DNA of 24,920 nucleotides from an uncultured Acetatifactor sp. (GTDB lineage Bacteria; Bacillota; Clostridia; Lachnospirales; Lachnospiraceae), in the NCBI GenBank assembly GCA_910577035.1, contig CAJTKW010000041.1:1-24920 (forward strand), read 5' to 3'. Below the pieces are notes generated by a model. It was not told where the DNA came from, did not search any database, and saw only the letters and a list, made by a program, of their open reading frames with translations. This document shows, piece after piece, positions 6,604-15,691 of this stretch; position 1 is the first letter of the stretch, and each line of letters begins with the position of its first letter. The position numbers and the translations under genes were made by a program.

Positions 6604-7509
6604 TTACAGCTTCTCGCTGTATATGCTCTTATACCCCTCGCCAAATATCTCCGTGGCACTGGTGACGATGATAAATGCTCCGGGATCCTCCTCCCGCACA
6701 ATGGTTTCCGCCTGAGGAGAAATCTGCTTCTTCATCACGCACATAATGACCTTCTTATCCTTACCGCTGTATGCACCTTCCCCTGAAATATAGGTCACAC
6801 CGATGTCCAGATCCTCCAGCAGCCGCCCGGTGATGGCCTCATGCCGGTCGCTGATGATAAAGATCAGCTTCGCACCGTCCCGCCCATACAGCACCACATC
6901 CAGCAGGACGGAATTGATTACTACCACCAGCCCTGCATACAGCGCCACATTCAGGTTCTGAAACACAAACGCGGACACGGCCACAATCGACGCATCCGTA
7001 ATCATAAACAATGCCCCGGTCTTAAGATGTGGGAATTTCAGCCGCAGCAGCTTGATAAGTATATCCGTTCCCCCGGTGGTGGCGCCTGCCTTAAATACAA
7101 GGCCGATTCCCATCGCCATCAGTGCACCGCCGGCAACCGCCGCCAGAAAGGGATCCGTGGTCACCGGCCCAAAGGGCGACAGCAGATTGATAAAGCCTGA
7201 CGTCAGCGCGGTACAATACATGGTGGAAAGGATAAAACGCAGACCGAATTTCCAGGTTCCCACCGCAATAATGGGAATATTAATCACCAGCACCCAGGTA
7301 CCGGTCTCCAGCCCGGTGAGCCGATTCAGAATAATGGCGATACCCGTAACGCCTCCCGGTGCCAGCGCATTGGGATCCAGAAACAGGCTGACCGCCACTG
7401 AATACAGAAACGCCGCTGCCGTGATTTCAAGATAATCCATCACCCGGCGTTTCCACGTCTTTTTCTCCTCAAACTTAATCTCCGCCACTTGCTGCCTGGT
7501 CATTGCCAT
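6604..7509 (-). CDS. YitT-family membrane protein with C-terminal DUF2179 domain
   Basis: A 301-residue integral membrane protein. After a charged N-terminus, five or six hydrophobic segments lie between about 28 and 208, with the glycine-rich APGGVTGIAI (50-59) and AGATTGGTDI (141-150) typical of YitT-type proteins. From about 212 the cytoplasmic DUF2179 domain follows (KLIFIISDRHEAITGRLLED). The family's function is unsettled, and substrate transport or sensing is only assumed. GGAGGAG lies about 10 nt before ATG 7509; a second ATG follows at 7503. It lies 24 bp after the threonine ammonia-lyase gene, so the two are probably co-transcribed. Confidence 0.9.
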   Translation of the reverse strand: MAMTRQQVAEIKFEEKKTWKRRVMDYLEITAAAFLYSVAVSLFLDPNALAPGGVTGIAIILNRLTGLETGTWVLVINIPIIAVGTWKFGLRFILSTMYCTALTSGFINLLSPFGPVTTDPFLAAVAGGALMAMGIGLVFKAGATTGGTDILIKLLRLKFPHLKTGALFMITDASIVAVSAFVFQNLNVALYAGLVVVINSVLLDVVLYGRDGAKLIFIISDRHEAITGRLLEDLDIGVTYISGEGAYSGKDKKVIMCVMKKQISPQAETIVREEDPGAFIIVTSATEIFGEGYKSIYSEKL

Positions 7510-7533
7510 ATTACGCTTGCTCCTCCATGCCGC

Positions 7534-8757
7534 TTAGATTACTGTAGGCGACAGCTTCGGCTGGTATCCTTCTTTTTCCAGGGCTTCGATGATCCGGTTC
7601 TTATGATCCGTCCCGAAAGCCTCCATGGTGATACGAAGCTCCACTGCCGCGTTCCTGTTGATGGAAACAAATTGATTATGCTCCAGCTTGATCACATTGC
7701 CGTCCATGCCGGCAATTATTCCGGAAATCCTGCACAGCTCGCCGGGCTTGTCGGGAAGCAGCACGGATACCGTAAATATCCGATCCCGCATAATCAGCCC
7801 CTGCTGTACCACGGAGGACATGGTAATCACGTCCATGTTGCCGCCGCTTAAAATGGAAACCACCTTCTTATCCTTTGCCTCCAGGTGCTTTAAGGCAGCC
7901 ACCGTCAGCAGGCCGGAATTCTCCACCACCATCTTATGATTTTCCACCATATCCAGAAATGCCACTACCAGCTCCCTGTCCTCCACCGTAATAATGTCGT
8001 CCAGATTTTCCCTGATATAGGGGAACAGTTTGCTGCCCGGGGTCTTGACTGCAGTACCGTCAGCGATGGTATTCACCGTGGGCAGTGTGGTCACCTTGTC
8101 CGCCGCCAGGGAAGCCTGCATACAGTTGGCTCCTGCGGGTTCCACGCCGATGACCTTGATCTTGGGGTTTAAAAGCTTAGCCAGCACGGACACGCCGGTA
8201 GCCAGCCCGCCGCCGCCAATGGGCACAAGGATATAATCCACCAGGGGAAGCTCTTTTACGATTTCCATGGCAATGGTCCCCTGCCCGGTAGCGACCGCCA
8301 GATCATCAAAAGGATGTATAAAGGTATACCCATGCTCCTCCGCCAGCTCATAGGCTTTTGCACAGGCCTCATCATACACATCACCGTGAAGCACCACCTC
8401 CGCGCCATAGCCCTTGGTGCGGTTCACCTTCATCAGGGGCGTCGTTGTGGGCATGACAATGGTAGCCTTTGCACCATAGCACTTGGCCGCGTAAGCCACG
8501 CCCTGGGCATGATTCCCCGCCGAGGCGGTAATCAATCCCTTTGCCCTCTCCTCCGGGGACAGCGTACTCATCTTATAATATGCCCCCCGCAGCTTATAAG
8601 CTCCCGTATACTGCATGTTTTCCGGCTTCAGGTATACTTTGCTGCCTGTCTGTTCACTTAAAAACTCGCTGAAAATCAGCTTTGTCTCCAGTGTCACCTG
8701 CTTTACGATCTCTGCAGCCTCCTCGAATCTCTCCAGCGTCAGCATCTGTTCTTCCAT
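7534..8757 (-). CDS. ilvA: Threonine ammonia-lyase with C-terminal ACT domain
   Basis: A 407-residue PLP enzyme that deaminates threonine to 2-oxobutyrate, the entry step to isoleucine or to threonine fermentation. The PLP lysine is K55 in GAYKLRGA, the phosphate-binding SAGNHAQG is at 79-86 and the glycine loop GGGG at 181-184. An ACT domain spans about 326-397 (RIFTVSVLLPDKPGEL), as in the ~400-residue form rather than the ~500-residue biosynthetic E. coli IlvA. It could work catabolically or biosynthetically; no other isoleucine genes are in the window. ATG 8757 has AGGAGG 6 nt upstream, whereas ATG 8763 directly abuts that site. It lies between ftsY and ylxM, a place not usual for this gene. 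Confidence 0.95.
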   Translation of the reverse strand: MEEQMLTLERFEEAAEIVKQVTLETKLIFSEFLSEQTGSKVYLKPENMQYTGAYKLRGAYYKMSTLSPEERAKGLITASAGNHAQGVAYAAKCYGAKATIVMPTTTPLMKVNRTKGYGAEVVLHGDVYDEACAKAYELAEEHGYTFIHPFDDLAVATGQGTIAMEIVKELPLVDYILVPIGGGGLATGVSVLAKLLNPKIKVIGVEPAGANCMQASLAADKVTTLPTVNTIADGTAVKTPGSKLFPYIRENLDDIITVEDRELVVAFLDMVENHKMVVENSGLLTVAALKHLEAKDKKVVSILSGGNMDVITMSSVVQQGLIMRDRIFTVSVLLPDKPGELCRISGIIAGMDGNVIKLEHNQFVSINRNAAVELRITMEAFGTDHKNRIIEALEKEGYQPKLSPTVI

Positions 8758-8809
8758 CTTCATCCTCCTATCGCCTCAAGGCTTATTCTCACACTATGGC
8801 TTTCCTCGT

Positions 8810-8839
8810 ATACTACATTTTGTATGTTTTTACAACCAA
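8810..8839 (-). promoter_or_regulatory. Probable promoter for ilvA-yitT
   Basis: TTGGTT (8839-8834), an 18-bp spacer and TAGTAT (8815-8810) lie just after the ftsY stop in an AT-rich patch. The hexamers are imperfect. No terminator is visible between ftsY and ilvA, so read-through from ftsY is also possible. Confidence 0.4.
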
Positions 8840-8845
8840 AATTTG

Positions 8846-9820
8846 TCAGTCATTACCGTCTTCCTCCCCGTTCACGTCGAACAGGGCATTTACAAATTCG
8901 TCCGCATCAAACCTCTGCAGATCTTCTATGCCTTCCCCCACTCCGATATATTTGACCGGAATATTCAGCTCTGACTGGATGGCCACCGCAATGCCGCCCT
9001 TTGCCGTCCCGTCCATCTTTGTCAGGATGATGCCTGTGAGTTCCGCCACCTCACCGAATTCCCTGGCCTGCACCAGCGCATTCTGGCCTGTCGTGCCGTC
9101 CAGCACAATCAGATTCTCCCTGTGGGCATCCGGAAACTCCCTGTCAATAATCCGATTCATCTTCCTCAGCTCTTCCATCAGATTCTTTTTATTATGGAGC
9201 CTCCCTGCGGTATCAATCAGAAGCACATCCACCCCTCTTGCCTTTGCCGCCGTCACGGCATCGTATACGACACTGGCAGGGTCTGCGCCTTCGCTGCCCC
9301 CCACCATGGGAACCTCCGCACGTCTGGCCCACTCGGCAAGCTGGTCTCCCGCTGCCGCCCGAAAGGTATCCGCAGCTGCAATCAGCACTTTTCTGCCGCT
9401 TTCCTTCAGTCTGCCCGCCAGCTTGCCCACGGAGGTAGTCTTGCCCACACCGTTCACGCCGATCACCATAATCACGGATTTCTCCTGCTCGAAATCATAA
9501 GCCGCCGTGTCTACCTGCATCTGCTCCCTGATATTCTCGATCAGCAGCTGCCGGCATCCGGCCGGTTCTTTGACATGTTTTTCCTTCACTTCCTGCTTCA
9601 GCCGCTCCAGAATATTACCGGTGGCATTGACTCCGATGTCTCCCATAATCAGGACCTCTTCCAGCTCCTCATAAAAATCGTCGTCTATGGACGAGAAGCC
9701 GCTGAATACCGAATCAATCCCCCTGACAATATTATCCCTGGTCTTGGTCAGCCCCTGCTTCAGCCGGGCAAAAAAGCCTTTTTTTTCTTCCTGCTTCTCT
9801 TCTACATTCTCTTCGCTCAT
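8846..9820 (-). CDS. ftsY: Signal recognition particle receptor FtsY
   Basis: A 324-residue SRP GTPase, the membrane-associated partner of Ffh. An acidic, lysine-rich N-terminus (MSEENVEEKQEEKKGFFARL) leads into the N domain. The G domain has P-loop GVNGVGKTT (121-129), AADTFRAAAGDQL (149-161), DTAGRLH (203-209) and TKMDGTAKGG (267-276). ATG 9820 is preferred, with GGAGG 5 nt upstream; an in-frame ATG at 9832 inside the repeat element, or the open frame back to 9955, would add residues without family support. It follows smc, from which it is separated by the palindromic element. The ribosome binding site belongs to that element. Confidence 0.97.
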   Translation of the reverse strand: MSEENVEEKQEEKKGFFARLKQGLTKTRDNIVRGIDSVFSGFSSIDDDFYEELEEVLIMGDIGVNATGNILERLKQEVKEKHVKEPAGCRQLLIENIREQMQVDTAAYDFEQEKSVIMVIGVNGVGKTTSVGKLAGRLKESGRKVLIAAADTFRAAAGDQLAEWARRAEVPMVGGSEGADPASVVYDAVTAAKARGVDVLLIDTAGRLHNKKNLMEELRKMNRIIDREFPDAHRENLIVLDGTTGQNALVQAREFGEVAELTGIILTKMDGTAKGGIAVAIQSELNIPVKYIGVGEGIEDLQRFDADEFVNALFDVNGEEDGND

Positions 9821-9824
9821 ATTC

Positions 9825-9919
9825 CCCTCCATGATTCCGCTCCGCGGAATCTCACATTTGCGCGGAGAATGCCCACGCAAAGCAAACAAAATCGCTTGGG
9901 CATTCTCCGGTGTGAGATT
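9825..9919 (-). repeat. Dispersed palindromic element, copy 2, carrying the ftsY ribosome binding site
   Basis: This copy is a nearly complete palindrome. On the plus strand, outer arms AATCTCACA (9848-9856) and TGTGAGATT (9911-9919) pair perfectly, and inner arms CGGAGAATGCCCA (9863-9875) and TGGGCATTCTCCG (9897-9909) pair perfectly. A second small hairpin, ATTCCGC/GCGGAAT, adjoins it on the ftsY side and is followed by GGAATCATGGAGGGG, the ftsY Shine-Dalgarno. It shares these blocks, in the same orientation relative to the gene, with the element before trmD (1949-2056). It lies between the smc stop and ftsY. Confidence 0.85.
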
Positions 9920-9959
9920 TAGAATCTCTTGGCAAAGCAGTCCTACTCTTCTCACACTG

Positions 9960-12900
9960 TCAGGTCAGGTCTTTCTCGATCAGATTGACACTGACCAGCG
10001 TGGATACACCCTTTTCCTGCATGGTAATGCCGTAAAGCCGGTCCACCTGCTCCATGGTTCCTCTTCTGTGGGTTATCACGATGAACTGGGTATTCTTCGT
10101 CAGCTTATGCAGATACCTGGCAAAGCGGCCCACATTGGAATCGTCCAGCGCCGCCTCAATCTCGTCCAGCAGGCAAAAAGGGGACGGCTTGAGATTCTGG
10201 ATGGCAAACAGCAGGGAAATGGCAGTCAAAGCCTTCTCTCCGCCGGACAGCTGCATCATATTCTGCAGCTTCTTTCCGGGGGGCTGGGCAATGATCCGTA
10301 TGCCTGCCTCCAGTATATCTTCTTCCTCCAGCAGTTCAAGCGTACCCTTGCCGCCGCCAAACAGCTCCTTAAATACCTTGTCAAATTCCCTGTTGATCTC
10401 GGAAAACTTTTCGGTGAACTGCTTTCTCATGGCACTGTCCAGCTCCTCGATAATGCCCTCCAGGGTTTTCTCCGCCTCCACCAGGTCGTCGTGCTGGGTC
10501 TGCATAAAGGTAAAGCGGTCCATCAGATTCTTATAATCCTCGATGGCATTCACATTCACGTCTCCCAGCTTCTTAATCTGATCCCGCAGGGAGGTAATCT
10601 GCTTTTTCATGGAGGACAGGTCTGTCAGGCTCTCGTCCCGGATTGCGGAGGCATCGCTTAAGGTGATCTCATATTCATCCCACATATAGCTGATCTGAGA
10701 TTCCAGATTTTCCTCCAGCCTCTCCTTCTGGGCCGCCAGGCGATAGACCTCCTTATCCAGGGACGTCATCCTTTCCGACATTTCTTCCCTGCTCTGGAAG
10801 AAATTTTTCTGCCTTGCGGACAGTTCCTCCTTATGGGCCATACTCTCCTTCAGCCTGTCCTCGGATTCGTTCTGGGCGTCAAAGGAAGCCGCAATGGTCT
10901 TTTCTATTTCCAGGATATTCTGCTTCCTGCGCTCGGTCTCCTGTCGGTTCTCTTCCAGTGCCTCCAGGATTTCTTTCAGCTCGGCCCGGGAGCGGGCTAT
11001 TTCCTCGTCGATACGGTCGACGTTAGTCTGCTTGAAGCCCAGGGTCTGCCGCATCTTTTCCACCTTCATCTCCCACTCGGATACAAGGGCTGCCGCCTCT
11101 GTCTCCAGCTTCCGCTGCTCCTCCAGCTCCTGCTGGAATTGTGTAATCTGCTCCTGGGTACTCTTCTCCAGGGCCTCGCTCCGGGACAGCTCCTCCTGGA
11201 TGGACTCCTTATCGTTTCTGATCTCGAAAATCCTGTCCTCGATCTCCTGTTCCTCCAGCTTCAGGGAGGCCTTTGTTTCCTCTTCCTCTTCCATCCGCTC
11301 TTTTGACTGGCTGATATTCAGCCTGACGGTATTCTGCTCTATGGACTTCTTCTGCATGTCTGCCTTTAAGGTCTCCAGCTCCATGCGCAGCCTGTTCCTG
11401 TCTGCCTTGGTCTCGTCGATCTCCCTGTTGATGCCATCCACCGCCGCAAGCAGCTTTTTCACACTCTTTTGCAGCTCTTCCATCTCCCGGCGCCTTCCCA
11501 GAAGGTTACTGTTATTCTTAAAGGCTCCGCCGCTGATGGCGCCGCCGGGCACCAGCAGCTCTCCCTCCAGCGTAACCATACGGATACCGTACTCATACTT
11601 TCTGGCTATTTTCACCGCATTGTCCACATGGTCCACCACCACGATACGTCCCAGCATAGCCCGGGCCACATTACGGTATCGTCCCTGGGTCTGTACCAGC
11701 TCATCCGCCATGCCGATCACGCCCTTTTCGGAGAGGGCGTCCGGATTCTTGAATTCCTGAGGCTTGGTAATACTGGTAAGGGGAAGGAAGGTGGCACGTC
11801 CCAGCCTGTTTTCCTTTAAAAAGCGGATCATCTTCTTCGCCGTTTCCTCATCATCGGTGACGATATTCTGGATGTTCCCCCCCAGCGCCGTCTCAATGGC
11901 GGTCTCATACTTCTTCTCTACCTTGATGATGTCCGCCACTACTCCGATAATGCCGGGCGTTTTCTCTTTCTGCTCCATGACCTTTTTGACGCTGCCGCCG
12001 TATCCTTCATAGCGCTCGGTCAGATTGGACAATGCCTCCAGCCTGGACTTCTCCATATGGTATGCGCTCTGGGTCTCCCGAAGCCTGGCGTCCCTGGCCG
12101 CCAGCTCCTTGCGCATGTCTCCCAGCGCCTGCTCCGCAGCCGCTTCCCGCTCTGTCATCTCTCTCAGCGCATCTGTGATCGCTTCAAACTCCGCCTCCAG
12201 CTTTTTTAAGCTTTCCTCTCTTGCCGCCTCGTCGGATTTTGCCCGCAGCAGCCTGGAATTCAACTCCGCCCTGCGGATATTGACCTGCTCCATCATGGTG
12301 TCAAAGCGGCCCATTTTGGATTTAATGGTTGCCCTCTGGTTCAGCTCGCCGATAATGGTATTCTTCCCTGCCTCAATGGCATTGTTCAAGTCCGCAATCT
12401 TTCCCTGGATCTTCTCCAGCTTGTCCTTCTCCGCCTCCGCAGTGGCCGTAATCTCCTGCACCTGGGCGTCCGTATCCACCTTCTCGGCAAGGATACCCTC
12501 CTTGTCCTTCTCCTTGCCGCTGATTTCCTCCTCCAGCGCAGTACGGCGGTTTGTCAGATGGGTCTCACTGCCCTTTGCCGAGTTGATCTGCTCCTTTAAG
12601 ACATTCTTCTCACCCTCCAGCTTTCCCCGCATCAGCCCCGTATCGGTGAGGCTGCTCCTGGCCTGCTCAATGGTTTCCTCCAGGCTCTCGATCTCTGACT
12701 GGATACGTTCATATTCTTCCCTGATTCCTTCGTATTTCCCGGTGATCTCGGCAAGATCCCCGCTGGCAAGGCTGTGCTTTTCCTCCACCTGCTGCAGCTG
12801 TTCCTTTAACCGCCCGTTCTCCAGCAGAAACACGTTTACATCCAGAGTCTTCAGCTCTTCCTTTCTGCGCAGATAGATTTTCGCCACCTCCGACTGCCGT

Positions 12901-13517
12901 TCCAGAGGCTCCACCTGCTTCTCCAGCTCCGAGAGTATGTCGTTGACACGCACAAGGTTCTGCTTTTCGTTTTCCAGCTTGGCCTGGGCTGCCGCCTTAC
13001 GGCGCTTGAATTTGACGATGCCCGCCGCCTCGTCAAAAAGCTCCCTGCGCTCCTCCGGCCTGCCGCTTAAAATCTTGTCGATCTGTCCCTGGCCGATGAT
13101 GGAATAACCCTCCTTGCCGATACCGGTATCATAAAACAGTTCGTTTACGTCCTTCAGCCGGCAGGGGCTTCCGTTGATCAGATATTCACTTTCTCCGGAA
13201 CGGTAAATACGCCTTGCCACCGTGACCTCGTCAAAATCAATTGCCAGCTGATGGTCACTGTTGTCAAGGGTAATGGCTACATAAGCATAGCTCAACGGCT
13301 TCCTGTTTTCCGTCCCTGAGAAAATGACATCCTGCATGCTGGCGCCCCGGAGCTGCTTGACCCGCTGCTCTCCCAGCACCCAGCGTACCGCATCGGCCAC
13401 GTTGCTCTTGCCGCTGCCGTTAGGCCCCACGATACCGGTAATGCCGTTATGAAACTGAAACACGATCTTATTGGCAAATGACTTAAAGCCCTGTACCTCA
13501 ATACTTTTTAAATACAT
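9960..13517 (-). CDS. smc: Chromosome segregation and condensation ATPase SMC
   Basis: A 1185-residue protein, the usual SMC length. It forms the ATPase ring of bacterial condensin with ScpA and ScpB. The N-terminal head has FKSFANK and the Walker A GPNGSGKSN (31-39). Two long coiled coils flank a hinge at about 500-660 that contains GIIGVVADII and PGGAISGGA. The C-terminal head has the signature LSGGEKALTA (1090-1099) and Walker B CLLDEIEAALD. The gene start overlaps the last 20 bp of rnc, so translation is likely coupled. It is the longest gene in the window and appears intact. Confidence 0.98.
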   Translation of the reverse strand: MYLKSIEVQGFKSFANKIVFQFHNGITGIVGPNGSGKSNVADAVRWVLGEQRVKQLRGASMQDVIFSGTENRKPLSYAYVAITLDNSDHQLAIDFDEVTVARRIYRSGESEYLINGSPCRLKDVNELFYDTGIGKEGYSIIGQGQIDKILSGRPEERRELFDEAAGIVKFKRRKAAAQAKLENEKQNLVRVNDILSELEKQVEPLERQSEVAKIYLRRKEELKTLDVNVFLLENGRLKEQLQQVEEKHSLASGDLAEITGKYEGIREEYERIQSEIESLEETIEQARSSLTDTGLMRGKLEGEKNVLKEQINSAKGSETHLTNRRTALEEEISGKEKDKEGILAEKVDTDAQVQEITATAEAEKDKLEKIQGKIADLNNAIEAGKNTIIGELNQRATIKSKMGRFDTMMEQVNIRRAELNSRLLRAKSDEAAREESLKKLEAEFEAITDALREMTEREAAAEQALGDMRKELAARDARLRETQSAYHMEKSRLEALSNLTERYEGYGGSVKKVMEQKEKTPGIIGVVADIIKVEKKYETAIETALGGNIQNIVTDDEETAKKMIRFLKENRLGRATFLPLTSITKPQEFKNPDALSEKGVIGMADELVQTQGRYRNVARAMLGRIVVVDHVDNAVKIARKYEYGIRMVTLEGELLVPGGAISGGAFKNNSNLLGRRREMEELQKSVKKLLAAVDGINREIDETKADRNRLRMELETLKADMQKKSIEQNTVRLNISQSKERMEEEEETKASLKLEEQEIEDRIFEIRNDKESIQEELSRSEALEKSTQEQITQFQQELEEQRKLETEAAALVSEWEMKVEKMRQTLGFKQTNVDRIDEEIARSRAELKEILEALEENRQETERRKQNILEIEKTIAASFDAQNESEDRLKESMAHKEELSARQKNFFQSREEMSERMTSLDKEVYRLAAQKERLEENLESQISYMWDEYEITLSDASAIRDESLTDLSSMKKQITSLRDQIKKLGDVNVNAIEDYKNLMDRFTFMQTQHDDLVEAEKTLEGIIEELDSAMRKQFTEKFSEINREFDKVFKELFGGGKGTLELLEEEDILEAGIRIIAQPPGKKLQNMMQLSGGEKALTAISLLFAIQNLKPSPFCLLDEIEAALDDSNVGRFARYLHKLTKNTQFIVITHRRGTMEQVDRLYGITMQEKGVSTLVSVNLIEKDLT

Positions 13518-14211
13518 AACCCCTGTCCCTCAAAAGCAGCAGCGCTCTGTACGCCGCCTGCTGTTCCGCCGCCTTTTTTGTCCTTCCCGAGCCCTCTCCC
13601 AGAACCTCGTCCTCCATATGCACGGAAACCCGGAAGGTCTTGTTATGCTCCGGCCCGCTTTCCTCAAGAAGCTCATAGCCAAACTGCTTTTTCAGCGTCC
13701 CCTGGATCAGCTCCTGCAGGTTGCTTTTGCTGTCATAAAAGAGCTGCTTGTCCTCCAGGTCAGAAAGAATGAAACGATTGATAAATGTCCTTGCCGCATC
13801 CATTCCCCCGTCAAGATAGATGGCTCCCGTAACCGCTTCCATCACATCGGAAATAATGCTGTCCCGCTCCCGGCCGCCGGTATTGTCCTCACCCCTGCCC
13901 AGCAGTATGAATTTACCCAGCTCCAGGTCCCTTGCACAGAACGCAAGAGACGGTTCACAGACCATGGATGCCCGCAGCTTAGTCAGCTCTCCCTCGGGCA
14001 CCTCAGGATATTCGTGAAACAGGAATTCGCTGGATACCAGTTCCAGCACGGCGTCCCCCAGAAATTCCAGCCTCTCATAATCTCCCGTTCTGTTTATTTT
14101 CTGTTCATTGGTAAAGGAGCTGTGGGTCAGTGCCCTCTTTAACAGGGAAATATCCCGAAATCGATACCCTATCCGTTCTTCCAGATTTTTTACTGTATAA
14201 CCTTCCAACAT
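13498..14211 (-). CDS. rnc: Ribonuclease III
   Basis: A 237-residue double-stranded-RNA endonuclease that processes rRNA precursors and structured mRNAs. The catalytic domain carries the signature ERLEFLGDAVL (46-56), with E49 and D53, and the second acidic pair D122 and E125 in SDVMEAVTGAIYLD. A double-stranded-RNA-binding domain follows at about 163-232 (NLQELIQGTLKKQFG, GRTKKAAEQQAA). ATG 14211 is preferred over the in-frame TTG at 14229, with a purine-rich AAAGGGCAGGG upstream. It precedes and overlaps smc, the common Firmicutes order. Confidence 0.97.
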   Translation of the reverse strand: MLEGYTVKNLEERIGYRFRDISLLKRALTHSSFTNEQKINRTGDYERLEFLGDAVLELVSSEFLFHEYPEVPEGELTKLRASMVCEPSLAFCARDLELGKFILLGRGEDNTGGRERDSIISDVMEAVTGAIYLDGGMDAARTFINRFILSDLEDKQLFYDSKSNLQELIQGTLKKQFGYELLEESGPEHNKTFRVSVHMEDEVLGEGSGRTKKAAEQQAAYRALLLLRDRGYVFKKY

Positions 14212-14234
14212 TTTTCCCTGCCCTTTCAATACAA

Positions 14235-14262
14235 AGAGCAGTCCGCTGAAACGTACTGCTCT
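14235..14262 (-). terminator. Hairpin just upstream of rnc, possible attenuator or RNase III target
   Basis: Arms AGAGCAGT and ACTGCTCT pair perfectly around a 12-nt loop, and on the minus strand the stem is followed by TTTGT. The T-run is too weak for a confident terminator. A second stem, CCTGTG/CACAGG (14329-14343), lies just after acpP. Since RNase III commonly cleaves its own leader, a processing stem is an alternative reading. Confidence 0.4.
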
Positions 14263-14361
14263 TATTCATAACAACAGGATTTCCGCGAAACCCGGATCCC
14301 ATTGTTGAAATCAATATAGTGACGGGCTCCTGTGTTTCACAGGCCGCCTGAAACCAGGGCT

Positions 14362-14592
14362 TCAGTTCAGGGCACCCTTAATCAGTTCCACTGCTTCCTC
14401 AACGGTTTTGATTTTCTCGGCCTGGTCTGCAGGTATCTCAATGTCAAAGGTCTCCTCAATCCCCATAACGATCTGAAATACATCCAGAGAGTCCGCTCCA
14501 AGGTCATCCAGGAAAGTCGTTTCCATGGTGATCTCGTCTGGATCCACATTCAGAACTTCCGCAATGATTTTTTTCAGCTTTTCAAATTCCAT
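14362..14592 (-). CDS. acpP: Acyl carrier protein
   Basis: A 76-residue acidic four-helix protein that carries fatty-acid intermediates on a phosphopantetheine arm. The attachment serine lies in DDLGADSLDVFQIVM (29-43), S36. The length and the ending EEAVELIKGALN are typical of ACP. A purine-rich AGGAAAGAGGG lies upstream of ATG 14592, and the gene starts 19 bp after plsX, the standard pairing of phospholipid and fatty-acid genes. A ~150-bp spacer with hairpins separates it from rnc. Confidence 0.97.
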   Translation of the reverse strand: MEFEKLKKIIAEVLNVDPDEITMETTFLDDLGADSLDVFQIVMGIEETFDIEIPADQAEKIKTVEEAVELIKGALN

Positions 14593-14611
14593 CTTATTTT
14601 CCCTCTTTCCT

Positions 14612-15622
14612 TTAATCTTCCAGAACGATCTGTTCCTTTATTTTTTCATTGATGTTCTGTTCTTTAAATGCAATACACTGCAGGATAGAATGACGCACCT
14701 CAATCGCCTTGCTGCTGCCGTGGGTCTTTACCACCAGGCCGTTTAATCCCAGCAGGGGCGCACCGCCGTATTCCTCCGTGCTGAAAGCCTTCAGAGTCTG
14801 CTTCAACGCCGGCTTCACAAGAAGCGCGCCGATCTTGCTGCGCAGGCTGCTCATCATACCCGCCTTGATCTTCTTCACCAGCACACCGCTGACGCCTTCC
14901 AGCATCTTTAACACGATGTTTCCCGCAAAGGCTTCGCAGACAAGTACATCCGCCACGCCCTCCGGAATGTCCCTGGCCTCCACATTCCCCACGAAGTTGA
15001 TCTCGGGACAATTTTGAAGCAGGGGATAGGTCTCCTTTGTCAGTGCGTTTCCCTTCTCTTCCTCTACCCCGATATTGACCAGGCCCACTTTAGGATTTCT
15101 GACACCCAGGACACTCTCCATATAAATACTGCCCATCTTCGCAAACTGCAGCAGCTGGGAAGGCCTGGCATCCACATTGGCCCCGCAGTCCAGCAGAAGG
15201 CTGACACCCCCCGCATTGGGTATAATGGGCGCAAGGGGAGGCCGCTCCACACCCCTGATCCGTCCTACTATGACCTGTCCGCCCACCAGCACGGCTCCCG
15301 TGCTTCCCGCGGATACAAACGCGTCGCATTTTCCTTCCTTCACCAGATACAATGCCTTTACAATAGAAGAATTCTTCTTTGTGCGAATCGCCATCACCGG
15401 CGGTTCCCCGGTATCGATGATCTCCTCCGCGTGTACCACTTCAAGCTGTTCTTCATTATATGTATATTTCTTCAGCTCTTCCCTGATAACCGGTTCCTTG
15501 CCCACCAGGAACACTCTTACACGCTTATCCTCATTGATGGCTTCCACCGCGCCTTTGACGATTTCAAGCGGAGCATTATCCCCGCCCATGGCGTCTACCG
15601 CCACATTTACCATTTCTGCCAT
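14612..15622 (-). CDS. plsX: Phosphate acyltransferase PlsX
   Basis: A 336-residue enzyme that makes acyl-phosphate from acyl-ACP, the first step of the PlsX/PlsY route to lysophosphatidic acid. The N-terminus MAEMVNVAVDAMGGDNAP is diagnostic. Other conserved stretches include SAGSTGAVLVGG, RPPLAPIIP and LLDCGANVDARP. ATG 15622 has AGGAGG 6 nt upstream; ATG 15628 abuts that site, and longer starts would run back through the promoter and terminator. It heads plsX-acpP-rnc-smc-ftsY. yceD-rpmF, usually adjacent to plsX, is separated from it here by the MATE gene. Confidence 0.96.
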   Translation of the reverse strand: MAEMVNVAVDAMGGDNAPLEIVKGAVEAINEDKRVRVFLVGKEPVIREELKKYTYNEEQLEVVHAEEIIDTGEPPVMAIRTKKNSSIVKALYLVKEGKCDAFVSAGSTGAVLVGGQVIVGRIRGVERPPLAPIIPNAGGVSLLLDCGANVDARPSQLLQFAKMGSIYMESVLGVRNPKVGLVNIGVEEEKGNALTKETYPLLQNCPEINFVGNVEARDIPEGVADVLVCEAFAGNIVLKMLEGVSGVLVKKIKAGMMSSLRSKIGALLVKPALKQTLKAFSTEEYGGAPLLGLNGLVVKTHGSSKAIEVRHSILQCIAFKEQNINEKIKEQIVLED

Positions 15623-15662
15623 TGCCATCCTCCTTTTCCAAGAAGATTTCGCACCATAACTT

Positions 15663-15691
15663 ACTATAATAGATCGCAAAACAAAAAGCAA
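15663..15691 (-). promoter_or_regulatory. Promoter for plsX-acpP-rnc-smc-ftsY, overlapping the upstream terminator
   Basis: TTGCTT (15691-15686), a 17-bp spacer and TATAGT (15668-15663) precede plsX by about 40 bp. The -35 lies in the 3' arm and T-tract of the terminator that ends the MATE gene, so stop and restart signals share bases. Confidence 0.6.

Noticed and set aside
9821..9955. N-terminal extension of FtsY back to 9955
   Set aside because: It would translate the palindromic element; the GGAGG site and family start support ATG 9820.
14281..14361. Possible tRNA or riboswitch between acpP and rnc
   Set aside because: Only short simple stems are present, with no cloverleaf or conserved riboswitch core.
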